Below, in pieces: positions 1 to 9,340 of a stretch of DNA of 64,000 nt; the first letter of the stretch is position 1, and each line of letters starts with the position of its first letter. The position numbers and the translations under genes were made by a program. This stretch comes from JANQEU01 sp965601455 (GTDB lineage Bacteria; Bacteroidota; Bacteroidia; Cytophagales; Cyclobacteriaceae): contig OZ271831.1 of the NCBI GenBank assembly GCA_965601455.1, forward strand, positions 3,720,001 to 3,784,000, written 5' to 3'. The notes under the pieces were generated by a model. That model saw only the letters and a program-made list of their open reading frames with translations. It had not been told where the DNA came from and ran no database searches.

Positions 1-85
1 CTCCTTCCAGATCAGGTATTCCACTGGTTACTACCCTTACCGGATTACCACATGTATGGGCATCAATGCAAGAGAAGGTATGCAT
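1..85 (-). CDS. 4-hydroxyproline epimerase (proline racemase family), N-terminal fragment
   Basis: Only the first 28 codons are inside the window; the gene runs off the left edge. The start ATG (85-83) shares one base with the TGA stop of the aldehyde dehydrogenase gene, so the two are translationally coupled. The translation contains CIDAHTCGNPVRVV, the conserved N-terminal signature of the proline racemase / hydroxyproline epimerase family. The catalytic cysteine motifs lie beyond the edge. In the family this enzyme converts trans-4-hydroxy-L-proline to cis-4-hydroxy-D-proline. The two upstream genes fit later steps of that pathway, which favours hydroxyproline epimerase over proline racemase or the dehydratase relative. 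Confidence 0.85.
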   Translation of the reverse strand, partial: MHTFSCIDAHTCGNPVRVVTSGIPDLEG

Positions 86-1665
86 CAGGTGACATCTTCA
101 CGGGTTTGCTCGCCGTTTATTTTTCTCCAAATCTTGCTAAGATTGGAGTTTCTAAGCTCAACGGGTAAAATCGATTCCGGTGCATCCTGCCATGCAATAG
201 GTCTGACAAACCGCTTAATTGCATCTGCACCCACGGATGTAAATCTTGAATCCGTTGTTGAAGGAAAGGGACCTCCATGTTGCATAGCATACCCAACTTC
301 AACACCAGTAGGTACACCATTGAAGATCACACGACCGCAAATTTCCTCAAGTTGATAGATTAAATCCTTATGAGCTTTAAAATCCTCCTCTGTTCCAAAA
401 ATGGAGGTAGTCAGCTGTCCCTGTACGGAAGACGCCAACTTAAGAAGATCTTCCTGGGAATCGGCCTCAATTAACATGGTAAAGGGTCCGAAGATTTCTT
501 CTTTTAAATATGGATTATCCATAAATGTAGCAGCATCGACCTTTGCAAATGTTGCAGCGCCACAAAGGTCTTTACTTTTGGATTGAATCACTCGGGTTAC
601 TCCGGGCATGGATAGTATGGACTCCAAACTTGAATGATACGTAGTGTAAATGCCACGGCTTAACATAGGCACGGGTTCATAACCGCTTATTAGATCCGTC
701 ATCTTTGAGACGAATGAATCTAGCCCCTGGCCCTTGACCGCCATAATCACTCCCGGGTTGGTACAAAATTGACCGGCACCTAAACACACAGATCCCGAGA
801 GAATTTCTGCTAGTGAATCTGCTTCTTTCTGAAGTTTATTCTCCAATAATACCACTGGGTTAATGCTACCCATCTCCGAGAAAATCGGAATAGGAGTCAT
901 CCTTTTCTGGTTCAGGTCAAACAGCGATTTACCCCCCTTGTAAGATCCGGTAAAGGCAATGGCTTTTACTTGCTCATCTAATGCCAACTGTTGGGCAAGG
1001 TTGATGTCTGCTGCGTTAATACTTGAGAAGACTCCATCAGGCATACCTGTCTTTTTTGCAGCTTCGATTATGGCACTTGCCACAATCTCATTAGTTCCAG
1101 GGTGGAGTGGATGTGATTTAACAATCACAGGGTTGCCTGCTGCCAGGGCGGAGGCCGTATCGCCACCTGCTGTCGAAAAAGCAAGAGGGAAATTGCTTGC
1201 CGTAAATACGGCTACCGGTCCTATTGGCCGCATCATTTTCCTGATATCAGGTTTTGGAAGCGGAGTACGTTTTGGGTCACCTGTGTCAATGATTGCCTCA
1301 ACGTACGACCCTTCTTCAAGAATTGATGCGAAAAGCTTCAACTGATTTACGGTTCTCGCACGTTCTCCTTCTATTCTCCCTTCTGGAAGTCCGGTTTCCA
1401 GGGTTGCCCGTTTGGTAATTTCATCACCGTAAGATTCAATTTGTGCCGCAATTCCTCGTAAGAAAGTGGCCCGGGTTCCAGGCTCCATTTTCGAATACTT
1501 GCGATAGGCCGAAGCCGCTTTTGCCACAGCAGATCTAATATCATCAAGAGATGCCTGATGAAATTTTTCGGGAAGATCCTTAGCTCTTAATGGACTATAA
1601 GCATTCCTGAAGGAGTCTCCCTCCTTTGCCCGTTCAAATCCTATAAAACTGCTTCCTTCAATCAT
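85..1665 (-). CDS. 2-oxoglutarate semialdehyde dehydrogenase (NADP+-type ALDH)
   Basis: The 526-residue aldehyde dehydrogenase has the expected landmarks: FTGSYKGG (about 238-245, cofactor loop), catalytic Glu264 in FSEMGSINPV, and catalytic Cys301 in GQFCTNPG. The GQFCTNPG form and the length are typical of the 2,5-dioxovalerate (alpha-ketoglutarate semialdehyde) dehydrogenase branch, which makes 2-oxoglutarate in hydroxyproline and pentose/hexarate catabolism. It overlaps the upstream deaminase gene by 4 bases (ATGA, 1662-1665) and the downstream epimerase gene by 1 base. That context points to hydroxyproline. The exact substrate is inferred from operon content. Confidence 0.87.
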   Translation of the reverse strand: MIEGSSFIGFERAKEGDSFRNAYSPLRAKDLPEKFHQASLDDIRSAVAKAASAYRKYSKMEPGTRATFLRGIAAQIESYGDEITKRATLETGLPEGRIEGERARTVNQLKLFASILEEGSYVEAIIDTGDPKRTPLPKPDIRKMMRPIGPVAVFTASNFPLAFSTAGGDTASALAAGNPVIVKSHPLHPGTNEIVASAIIEAAKKTGMPDGVFSSINAADINLAQQLALDEQVKAIAFTGSYKGGKSLFDLNQKRMTPIPIFSEMGSINPVVLLENKLQKEADSLAEILSGSVCLGAGQFCTNPGVIMAVKGQGLDSFVSKMTDLISGYEPVPMLSRGIYTTYHSSLESILSMPGVTRVIQSKSKDLCGAATFAKVDAATFMDNPYLKEEIFGPFTMLIEADSQEDLLKLASSVQGQLTTSIFGTEEDFKAHKDLIYQLEEICGRVIFNGVPTGVEVGYAMQHGGPFPSTTDSRFTSVGADAIKRFVRPIAWQDAPESILPVELRNSNLSKIWRKINGEQTREDVT

Positions 1666-2591
1666 GATTCTTGTGTTGTTAAATTCAGGTAATCTGGTAG
1701 ATTTGGTCGATTTCTCAAAGCGGATTCGATAATGTTAATTACTCTTTCCCGCTCCACTCCTCGTAAAGGCAAACGAGGTGCTCGTACATGTTCAAAACCT
1801 AAATCTGTATACTGAGCCGCAAGCTTGATGTTTTGTACCAATTGTGGATTAATATCCAGTTCAAGTAAGGGAAGAAACCAACGATAAATAGACAATGCCT
1901 CATCGTATCTTTTGGCCTTTATCAATCGATAGATGGCGACAGTCTCTTTCGGAAAAGCGCACACTAATCCTGCAATCCATCCATCAGCACCAACCACCAG
2001 ACTTTCCATGCCCAAGGTATCCACTCCTGTCAATACCTTGAATCGATCTCCAAATGCATTTTTTATTCGGATGACATTACTGACGTCCCGGGTTGATTCT
2101 TTCACAGCTTTTATGGTTTCAACATCTTCAAACTGCCTAAACATATCAAGTGAGATGAATGTCTTATAGTCGATGGGATTGTTATATAGTACTATAGGTA
2201 ACTCAGTAGCTTCTGCTACTGCTTTCATATAGGTTACCACTTCCTCATCATCTGCTGAGTATCGCATAGGTGGAAGTAGCATTAGTCCATCAGCTCCTGA
2301 ATCCGCTGCATAAATTGCGGTTTCTATGGCCATTTTCGTCGATTGTTCCGCAATATTGAGAATCACAGGAACCCTATCTCCGATTTCATTGATAGTAAAT
2401 TTCAGTAATTCACTTTTTTCCTCTGCAGAAAGTGTACTTGCTTCGCCTAGTGTTCCTCCCAGAATCATTCCGTCTACCCCTGCTTCTACCTGAGCATGTA
2501 GGCTTTTAGCCATTGCATCAAAGTCTATTTGATCTTTTTCATTGAACTGGGTTGTAATTGCGGGATATATTCCATTCCATTGGACATTCAT
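1662..2591 (-). CDS. Dihydrodipicolinate-synthase-family lyase, probable 1-pyrroline-4-hydroxy-2-carboxylate deaminase
   Basis: The 309-residue class I aldolase-type TIM barrel has a Tyr in YNNP (Tyr136) and a Schiff-base Lys in AVKES (Lys164). The substrate-carboxylate loop reads GGTLGEAS (45-52). These define the DapA/NAL superfamily. True DapA is not expected here, because the gene is coupled to a 2-oxoglutarate semialdehyde dehydrogenase and a hydroxyproline epimerase. The superfamily member in that pathway is the deaminase that turns pyrroline-4-hydroxy-2-carboxylate into 2-oxoglutarate semialdehyde. The D-hydroxyproline oxidase is not visible and may lie past the left edge. A keto-deoxy sugar acid dehydratase is the main alternative. 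Confidence 0.75.
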   Translation of the reverse strand: MNVQWNGIYPAITTQFNEKDQIDFDAMAKSLHAQVEAGVDGMILGGTLGEASTLSAEEKSELLKFTINEIGDRVPVILNIAEQSTKMAIETAIYAADSGADGLMLLPPMRYSADDEEVVTYMKAVAEATELPIVLYNNPIDYKTFISLDMFRQFEDVETIKAVKESTRDVSNVIRIKNAFGDRFKVLTGVDTLGMESLVVGADGWIAGLVCAFPKETVAIYRLIKAKRYDEALSIYRWFLPLLELDINPQLVQNIKLAAQYTDLGFEHVRAPRLPLRGVERERVINIIESALRNRPNLPDYLNLTTQES

Positions 2592-2650
2592 CTTATCAAG
2601 AGATTATTGGTTGTTAGGATGATCTTTCAGGACGAAAATAGTGCAAAGAA

Positions 2651-5428
2651 TTAAAAGACATTGGCGTTTCCAATAATGATAAAGGGTGACCAGAATTTAG
2701 CTGATTTTGTTTCGTCTTTTGATATCAATTTGCGTTGAGCAATGGTCATTGCCTCATTTACTGGTGAGCCCTGTTTCAGATTCATGTAAAACTCTTTCAT
2801 TAGTTCAGAAGTGGCCTGATCATCTACCTTCCATAAGCTTACAATAACAGCATTTGAGCCACTGTAGATAAATGCTCTGCTTAATCCTACCAGGTCATTT
2901 CCCCTGTTTAGTTCTCCTAAGGCCGTTTCACAAGCACTCAAGGTCACGAGCTTTGCTTGAATTTGCATATCAAAGATTTCAGATACTGAAAGTTGACCGT
3001 CGTTTGAGTTATCTTCTGAAAAAAGTAAATATGACCGCAAAGGATTCCGACTATTGAGTACGCCATGAGTAGCGACATGCAGCAAATCATGTGACGTACT
3101 ATACTCGAGGAAGTAGGTCTCTGTCGCCTCCTCACCTATAGCCCCTTTTGTGGTTTCGAATATTTCTTCTAATGACTTCCATTCATTTTCTGTTCCAGGT
3201 AAGGGTTCAAAACCTGCTATCTGCTGATTGCCTAGTGCAACGCCAAACAGGGAGTATTGATCGGTCTGTGGTTGCCTCCTACAGTAATCCAGTATTGAGC
3301 CTGAGGGCACATAGGATATGTTGAACGATTGAATCATCCTATGGCCTGTGGAATCAGATAATGCTTGAAATGGGAGAAAGTTAAGCTGCCTATGGGGAAC
3401 AATAATTAGGTCCTTCCAGCCCTCTAGTTCTTTTTCCAACGGCTGGATTAATTGATCGTACAGGAGTTGAGACGCCTTCAGATTATCCTGATGGAATCCA
3501 AGGGAATTTCTAAAATACTTGAACCCTCTATCTATCGCTTTCTCTGTTACAGTAAGTTTTTTTAGCTCAATTGATCGGTTTGTAACCAGCCAAACGTACG
3601 TCTCTGTTTTTCCCAGCCAGTATTGAAGCATAAGCTCATCATTTCGTAATGTACCTTGTAAGTCGGCTAAGGCAACGGGATTAACGTTAAACAGGGAACC
3701 GTATGCCGAGTCCAATTCCTGAAGCCTTAAAGTGACTTTTTCATAAGCAGAAATCGAATACTGAAGTGTATTTAACAGGTCAGATCGATTTTGGGTAGAG
3801 CTTTCTTTCAGTTCTCTACTTACCCTGCTGATTGATAGCCTAAGATTACGTTCCTCCTGCAGTAGATCACTATGAGAATCATCTTTCGGTTTAATCTGTT
3901 TCGAACACAGTAAATCCAAAAAAGCGCGAGATCGTGCTCGCTCATTCCAGGCATAGCTTTCAGACACCAGTCCTTGATCGCCAGTTTTTTCATATTCTTC
4001 AATAAGCAAGCCAATCAAATCCTCATACACTTCACTTTTTGTTCCCTGAAAACTGGTTTTCAACTCGTGTATAGTAAAACCGCTTCGAATCTCTTCCAAT
4101 GCTGAAATAGAAGAGAGATAGTAATACTTGGCAGAATCAAAAACCCCGTCAGAATGGTAATACCGACCTTTAACCTGTAGTATCTGCCAACGATCCTCCA
4201 GAAAATCTGAAAGTTTTGCACACTCCTGAAGATATTTTTGAGCTTTTATCTTATCCCCGGTAATAATGCTTAGATCAGCCAGTTTCAAATAGGTCTTTGC
4301 CCTACCGGCATTGCTGTTGATTTCCTCAAATAATTTTAACGCCTTATCATACTGTTTCGCTGCACTATCAAATTGTTCATTGAGGAGAAATTGATCTCCT
4401 AGTTTCTGAGATGCCTCTGCAGCCCCGGATATCTGGCCAGATTCTTCGTAATAGACCTGCGCTTGTTTCAAATCTCCGGATCGTAACTGAATGGCTCCTT
4501 GAAGACTCCCTGAATTGGAAGACTGTAGTCGGATGGCTCTTTGATAATACTCACCGGCAGTTCTCTCATCCCCGATAAAACTGTAAGCATCACCGACACG
4601 AATTAAAGACTGTATGATCTGAGGAATGATTTTCGATCTTTCAGCACTCTCTAGACCCACAAGATGAACCTGAAGTCCTTCCTGATAATTACCCTGAAAA
4701 AATTGCACATCTCCGAGTGCATGCAATTGTCGGGCGTAGTTAATATCTAACGACTTTGATGTTTCAATTGACTTATTTAACCACTCTGTACCCTGGTCAA
4801 ACTGTCCCTTATCGTTCAATAAAAGGGCTTGAAAATAATAGGCTTCACTAAGCTGAGATTCCGTCCCTTCCAAAGGCTTAAAGATTTCAATGGATTGATC
4901 CACTCCTTTCTGGGCTTCAGTGTAGTTTCCCAACACGTAATGAATTCGAGCTTTTGATAGTCTTAGATCTCCCTGGTTAATCTGATCTGCTGTTTTTACA
5001 CTCCGGTTAGCCTCTAATTCCATCAAGCTTTCAAAGTCGCTCAAGGCTTCAACATAGTCGCCCCTGTAGGCCTTTGTAATGGCTATAAGATTCTTGTCAG
5101 TTAGAACTTCGGTGGTTGTGTTTTCCAAGTTTTCGTCGATTTCCAGAGCTTGGTGGTAGTGATATAATGAAGAATCATATTGATTGGAAAGGGAATGAAT
5201 GTAGCCGAGCTTTCTGTGCACCTCCGCTTCTCTTGGCAGATTACGGTAGATTCCTAAAGTAGGGCTGACTTCCAGGAAATTTTCATAGTGAACCTTAGCA
5301 TCAGAATAGTTACTCTTATTGTTAAACTCATCTCCCTTCTGAATACTTTGGGTAGCAATCACAGATGGTGAAAGACAAGACACCCCTGTCAGAGCTATTA
5401 GAATAATGTAAATCGAAGACCTAATCAT
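2651..5428 (-). CDS. TPR-CHAT domain protein, exported or lipoprotein-like
   Basis: The 925-residue protein starts with a hydrophobic signal ending at Cys18, a weak lipobox, so it is probably exported and perhaps lipidated. Residues about 30-480 are repeated TPR-type helices (for example GYIHSLSNQYDSSLYHYHQAL). A helical linker follows, then a C-terminal CHAT domain from about 600. CHAT is a caspase-like cysteine peptidase fold; the candidate dyad is His788 (VATHG) and Cys833 (SACETA), both present. The GNDLVGLSRAFIYSG segment after the Cys is also typical. It is the last gene of a four-gene unit, overlapping its upstream neighbour by ATGA. Substrate is unknown; an exported CHAT protein next to outer-membrane-like barrels is unusual. 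Confidence 0.85.
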   Translation of the reverse strand: MIRSSIYIILIALTGVSCLSPSVIATQSIQKGDEFNNKSNYSDAKVHYENFLEVSPTLGIYRNLPREAEVHRKLGYIHSLSNQYDSSLYHYHQALEIDENLENTTTEVLTDKNLIAITKAYRGDYVEALSDFESLMELEANRSVKTADQINQGDLRLSKARIHYVLGNYTEAQKGVDQSIEIFKPLEGTESQLSEAYYFQALLLNDKGQFDQGTEWLNKSIETSKSLDINYARQLHALGDVQFFQGNYQEGLQVHLVGLESAERSKIIPQIIQSLIRVGDAYSFIGDERTAGEYYQRAIRLQSSNSGSLQGAIQLRSGDLKQAQVYYEESGQISGAAEASQKLGDQFLLNEQFDSAAKQYDKALKLFEEINSNAGRAKTYLKLADLSIITGDKIKAQKYLQECAKLSDFLEDRWQILQVKGRYYHSDGVFDSAKYYYLSSISALEEIRSGFTIHELKTSFQGTKSEVYEDLIGLLIEEYEKTGDQGLVSESYAWNERARSRAFLDLLCSKQIKPKDDSHSDLLQEERNLRLSISRVSRELKESSTQNRSDLLNTLQYSISAYEKVTLRLQELDSAYGSLFNVNPVALADLQGTLRNDELMLQYWLGKTETYVWLVTNRSIELKKLTVTEKAIDRGFKYFRNSLGFHQDNLKASQLLYDQLIQPLEKELEGWKDLIIVPHRQLNFLPFQALSDSTGHRMIQSFNISYVPSGSILDYCRRQPQTDQYSLFGVALGNQQIAGFEPLPGTENEWKSLEEIFETTKGAIGEEATETYFLEYSTSHDLLHVATHGVLNSRNPLRSYLLFSEDNSNDGQLSVSEIFDMQIQAKLVTLSACETALGELNRGNDLVGLSRAFIYSGSNAVIVSLWKVDDQATSELMKEFYMNLKQGSPVNEAMTIAQRKLISKDETKSAKFWSPFIIIGNANVF

Positions 5429-6405
5429 AAGGTGAAGACCACTTTCATCCCGTAAGAAGTATCGGCTGAAATATTCTTTCCGTCAAATGGGATACTTATC
5501 AGCTGAAAGACTCGAAATCTTTGAATTTGAAAACTGAGAAGTGGATTTATCGCTAGAAGTCTCCGATTCACATTAATCTCATTGGTTTCCCCGGAAGCCG
5601 GTAGATGACGGTAATTCAAGTCTCCGGATAGGGTTATCCAATCGTTTAAGTGCATCCCGTAACCAATGTAAAAATCCATTGCGTAGCCGGGATCCAAGTC
5701 CAACTCCATACCATTGCTGTTGACAGTCCCTTTGAAAAGGTAGATATAATCGACCCTAGCTGTATAAAGAAATGGATATTGCACTTTACGAAGACCCAAA
5801 GAACCTGTGGTTGATACTCTTCCTGCCCCTGTTCCTTGCTCGATTTCAATCTCATCTGCATTCGCAGGATCATCGAGACCTTTGAATTTTATCTTACTCT
5901 CGCCGGTAGGAAAACCTACCGTTACCAGAAAAGTAAGTGCAGGTCTTCGATTAGTCTCTTCAAGAATTTGATAAGCAACATTGGCCGTAAGGTCTCCAAC
6001 TCCCTGTGCAAAATACCTTACACTGATGACACTCTCTTCATTAGTTAATGGGACCTGCTGAATCTGGGTGCCATATGCATTTAGATTCGAATACGGCAGT
6101 AATACTCCCACCTGTAACCGGTCAGATATACCATATAAAAAATCCAATTGAGTATTAACAACACTCCCATATGTATTGTCCTGACGTAGGAATATCATAT
6201 TCCCTTTAGAATCAAAACTGCGATTGATAAAGTTGTAGCTATTAAAGAAGCCTACTCTAAAGAAACCCTTATACAGAGTTGCAGGCTCAGAAAGAATAGT
6301 TAACTGCTTCTTTTCTAGTGGGGTGAGCTCCGTAGGAGATTGTGCCTCCGCAAAAAATATTGCCAGCAACCCAAGAAAACCTATGGTTAACCTATTCGTT
6401 CTCAT
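5425..6405 (-). CDS. Outer-membrane beta-barrel-like protein A of the CHAT operon
   Basis: The 326-residue protein has a cleavable signal (hydrophobic stretch ending FFAEAQ) followed by alternating polar/aromatic beta strands, such as QLDFLYGISDRLQVGVLLPY and MDFYIGYGMHLNDWITLSG. It ends in a strand with Phe near the terminus (VVFTL). This resembles the Phenol_MetA_deg / transporter-like barrel families of Bacteroidota, so an outer membrane location is likely. It overlaps both neighbours by 4 bases (ATGA at 5425-5428 and 6402-6405), so its expression is tied to the CHAT protein and to barrel B. No transport substrate can be read from the sequence. Confidence 0.7.
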   Translation of the reverse strand: MRTNRLTIGFLGLLAIFFAEAQSPTELTPLEKKQLTILSEPATLYKGFFRVGFFNSYNFINRSFDSKGNMIFLRQDNTYGSVVNTQLDFLYGISDRLQVGVLLPYSNLNAYGTQIQQVPLTNEESVISVRYFAQGVGDLTANVAYQILEETNRRPALTFLVTVGFPTGESKIKFKGLDDPANADEIEIEQGTGAGRVSTTGSLGLRKVQYPFLYTARVDYIYLFKGTVNSNGMELDLDPGYAMDFYIGYGMHLNDWITLSGDLNYRHLPASGETNEINVNRRLLAINPLLSFQIQRFRVFQLISIPFDGKNISADTSYGMKVVFTL

Positions 6406-7463
6406 CTGACAAAAAAATTATATCGAAGATTAGTTTGAATCATGAATGGTGCTCGTTGGTTTTGACCCATAACAGGAAATGAAGCCACCTGAGATATCCA
6501 GAGTTTTGGTGTTACTATCACCTCATAATTCAAAAGAGCACTAAATAATCTGGCATCTGGGATACTTAGTTTTCTATTCGATTCCAAAGACCAGCCATTT
6601 TTCTGACTTTGATGTACAAAACCTGCGGCAAAATTTGCAAAGGAGAAAGCCTGGTATTCCACCGTGGCCATCAAGAAAGTCAGATCGGGGTTCTGTTCCT
6701 CAAAATCGTACTCCTCGTAACTGAAGGATCCGTTAACCAAATCCGGAATGTATCCCGTATGAGTGGATTCATTTAATGGTAGGCTGTAATTGTAAAACAG
6801 CGATAAGGCAAGGTCATTCATTCTATGTTTAGCCTTAACCCCATAGTTGAGTGCTGCGGCTCCAATGCCATTGGCGCTTTGATTGATTCTTTGAAGCACT
6901 TGAACATTCCCGGAAAAGAAAGTAGGATCAGGTGTGTTTTCTAAATTATATTTTGGCTGTTGTGGTCCTGCGGCTGCGGTGGGCAAAGCCATACCTGCAC
7001 TAAATATTAAATCAGTTCTGTTATCTGAAAGGTTTGAAATCTGAGGTACCCGAAAATTCAGACCAAAATAGGGATCCCAAAACCCTTTTTGTTCTTCTGC
7101 ATCTATAATCTTATAGTTAATATCAGAAAAAATGATTTGTTCCGCTTCCCTGGTAATCGTATTCGAATATCTAATCAATAACTCAAATTCGAGGTATTCA
7201 ATAATCCCATACTTTATTCCCATCCGATATTCATGACCGATATTGGCTAAACCTTGATCAATAAGCTCAATACGATTTGAACCTACAAATTCACTTCTGG
7301 AAATGGCAACATCATATCCTCCAATAATTCGAATTTGACCTGCGTGAACATTTAGAGGTCGATCAATGGTTCGCTCACTTTGAAGCAACTCATAACCCGA
7401 TTGAGCCATACCTAAATCAGATATCAGGATTACCATAAGCCATATGACTGTATATCTTTTCAT
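6402..7463 (-). CDS. Outer-membrane beta-barrel-like protein B of the CHAT operon
   Basis: I chose the ATG at 7463 rather than 7502. It opens a good signal peptide (MKRYTVIWLMVILISDLGMA) and forms an ATGA overlap with the propeller gene, matching the other junctions of the unit. The mature protein of about 335 residues is rich in beta strands with alternating aromatic residues and ends in YNFFVR, as many outer membrane barrels do. Strands such as YRMGIKYGIIEYLEFELLIR resemble barrel A, so the two may be distant paralogues. Function unknown. Confidence 0.7.
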   Translation of the reverse strand: MKRYTVIWLMVILISDLGMAQSGYELLQSERTIDRPLNVHAGQIRIIGGYDVAISRSEFVGSNRIELIDQGLANIGHEYRMGIKYGIIEYLEFELLIRYSNTITREAEQIIFSDINYKIIDAEEQKGFWDPYFGLNFRVPQISNLSDNRTDLIFSAGMALPTAAAGPQQPKYNLENTPDPTFFSGNVQVLQRINQSANGIGAAALNYGVKAKHRMNDLALSLFYNYSLPLNESTHTGYIPDLVNGSFSYEEYDFEEQNPDLTFLMATVEYQAFSFANFAAGFVHQSQKNGWSLESNRKLSIPDARLFSALLNYEVIVTPKLWISQVASFPVMGQNQRAPFMIQTNLRYNFFVR

Positions 7464-8413
7464 GGTATGTATCTGGCCACTCCGTCGAATGATGTGACCC
7501 AAAGATCTTCCCCAATTACTCTAATACCTGTGAGTTCTACACTTTCCGGTCCATCGTAAATAGTTTGAGTAAGAATGCCGTCATTAACCAGAACACCGTT
7601 TGGAAATGTGGTAAACCACATATCTCCCCTGAATTCTGTTATTCCAGTGACCCAACTATCAATTTGAGTATTCAGATCGATAATCTCGAACTCATCACCT
7701 GAGATCTTAATCAGGGTATTTCCCTCAATAAATCCGATCCACAGGCTACCCTCGGAGTCTTCGTAAAATGTAGTTGCAGCTCTTGAACCAAAAATATTTT
7801 GTGAGTCAAACTGAGCAAGTAAGTTTGCTTGTTGATCAAAGACTTTGATGTCCGCATCAGATCCAATCCAAATCCTACCATTTGAATCCTGAAAAACTCT
7901 CCAGATGAAGTTACAATCTGGGCATTCGTCGTCAAAAAATTGCAGTAATCCATCGGAGGTAAGAATTATCACTCCTAGAGTGTAGGTACCCACCCATATG
8001 AAATCATTATCGGCTGCGACCAAGGAATTAATTCCCCAATTAACTCCCCCAATCTGAGAAAATGATTGCCAACTATTCCCGTTGAAAATAGATAATCCGC
8101 CATCAGTCCCAACCCAAATGTCACCTGATGAAACCTGAATAACGTCATTGACAAAACTTGATACTAACACATTACTACCGAATGTATCAAAGTCATCACG
8201 TTCCAATTCATATCGGGTTAATCCATTGGAGGTTCCAAACCAGATACTGCCCTCGTCATCCGATAAAATTGACCATACCTCGTCATTGGCAAGCCCGTCT
8301 CTTTCTGTGATAAATTCCCATCGATCATAATTTTTCGGATCCAGGGCTTCTGAGTCCTCTTGAAGACAGGATATAAAGATGACAGGTAATGCAAGGAGCG
8401 AAACGATTCTCAT
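7460..8413 (-). CDS. Lipoprotein with two-component-regulator propeller repeats
   Basis: The start at 8413 places a lipoprotein signal directly at the N-terminus (MRIVSLLALPVIFISC, Cys16); an in-frame ATG 36 bases upstream would only add a polar tail. The roughly 300-residue mature part is built of repeats of the form GxIWxGTxxGLxxY (IWFGTSNGLTRY, IWVGTDGGLSIF, IWIGSDADIKVF, LWIGFIEGNTL, MWFTTFPNGVL, LWVTSFDGVARY). This is the Reg_prop blade motif known from the sensor region of hybrid two-component systems. There is no kinase part. It is probably a periplasm-facing or surface recognition propeller. It is first gene of the CHAT unit and may act as its sensor, which is inference. Confidence 0.8.
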   Translation of the reverse strand: MRIVSLLALPVIFISCLQEDSEALDPKNYDRWEFITERDGLANDEVWSILSDDEGSIWFGTSNGLTRYELERDDFDTFGSNVLVSSFVNDVIQVSSGDIWVGTDGGLSIFNGNSWQSFSQIGGVNWGINSLVAADNDFIWVGTYTLGVIILTSDGLLQFFDDECPDCNFIWRVFQDSNGRIWIGSDADIKVFDQQANLLAQFDSQNIFGSRAATTFYEDSEGSLWIGFIEGNTLIKISGDEFEIIDLNTQIDSWVTGITEFRGDMWFTTFPNGVLVNDGILTQTIYDGPESVELTGIRVIGEDLWVTSFDGVARYIP

Positions 8414-8534
8414 GACGCTGAATTGGGTACTATAAGTTACTGAATTCACGCCTCAAAGTCAACAAGGATCAACTCAGTGCCGCTGGGAACATCAAGTACT
8501 TAATTTCCAAAATCCTCACCATCTCTTCCAATGA

Positions 8535-8562
8535 AAAAGCCGATCCTAACGAATCGGCTTTT
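8535..8562 (-). terminator. Rho-independent terminator of the LRR lipoprotein gene
   Basis: A perfect 10-bp inverted repeat, AAAAGCCGAT and ATCGGCTTTT with an 8-base loop, lies just downstream of the stop at 8589. On the minus strand the stem is followed by a T-rich end. The symmetric A/T flanks would also let it work in the plus direction. Confidence 0.8.
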
Positions 8563-8588
8563 ATTATAAATCAGGGATCAAAATCGGT

Positions 8589-9170
8589 TTAGTCACATTC
8601 ACAATCTGAGATCACTCTCACCTTCGGGTTTTTGCGTATAAAAATGCAAACCTCATCGCATAGTATTCCTGTACCGGAAATATCCAAAGTGGATCCAGCC
8701 GGCATGTAAAAATGCCTGAAACCACCCTTACCTAATGCCAGTGGATTATTCGATATATCGAAGTATTCGATTTTGCTATTCTTACTAAAGAAAGGGAGAG
8801 TTGTAAGGCGATTGTCCGGTACTTCCAGCCTTCTCAAATTGTCATTTGCTACACCTTTAGGTAGTTCAGAAAGCAGGTTGCCTTTGGCACTAAAATACTG
8901 CAATCGGTCCATCCTATCAATTCCTTTCACTACTGTGAGGTTATAGTATTCATCAAAATTCAGTGATGCTTCGATCACGTCTACCTCCATCACCTCATAG
9001 GGGAATGCTTTAGTATACTTTGTTAAGTAGAGTGTGGTTTTATCCACTACCTTTTCAGGTGCTGACCGAAAATATTCTTCTTCTCCGGTGTACTCCGCCA
9101 CTTTATCACATCCTGTTATGCACAGCAGAATGAAAGCAGCCCACAATAATGTAGCAAATACTGGTTTCAT
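8589..9170 (-). CDS. Small lipoprotein with leucine-rich-repeat-like segment
   Basis: The ATG at 9170 gives a clean lipoprotein signal (lipobox ITGC, Cys21); the ATG at 9200 would add ten residues before it. About 190 residues in all. The middle contains three or four LRR-like turns: LQYFSAKGNLLSELPKG, LRRLEVPDNRLTTLPFF, IEYFDISNNPLALGKG. The C-terminus holds several cysteines (ILCDEVCIF and SDCECD) that could form disulfides as an LRR cap. It is a single-gene unit with its own terminator. Cell-surface binding is plausible; the ligand is unknown. Confidence 0.65.
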   Translation of the reverse strand: MKPVFATLLWAAFILLCITGCDKVAEYTGEEEYFRSAPEKVVDKTTLYLTKYTKAFPYEVMEVDVIEASLNFDEYYNLTVVKGIDRMDRLQYFSAKGNLLSELPKGVANDNLRRLEVPDNRLTTLPFFSKNSKIEYFDISNNPLALGKGGFRHFYMPAGSTLDISGTGILCDEVCIFIRKNPKVRVISDCECD

Positions 9171-9297
9171 TTTCGGAAGATTTACAATTAAAAAACGCAC
9201 GGTTTCCGGCTGTTATAAGGTACAGCTTGTTACTCATTTGATTCATGGCTTAAGTCATTGGGTGACCTGATTGATCCCCGGGTTTTTAGTTATGGTA

Positions 9298-9328
9298 ACT
9301 TAATATTATACTTGCCGTATATTTAAGT
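9298..9328. promoter_or_regulatory. Candidate PadR operator (imperfect palindrome)
   Basis: ACTTAATATTATAC (9298-9311) and GTATATTTAAGT (9317-9328) form an imperfect inverted repeat around TTGCC, 12 bases before the PadR start codon. PadR regulators commonly bind palindromes at their own promoter. Assignment is by position and symmetry only. Confidence 0.45.
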
Positions 9329-9340
9329 AAATTATATATT

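Noticed and set aside
959..1345. 128-codon plus-strand frame opposite the aldehyde dehydrogenase gene
   Set aside because: It is a shadow of a well-conserved enzyme on the other strand and has no family features of its own.
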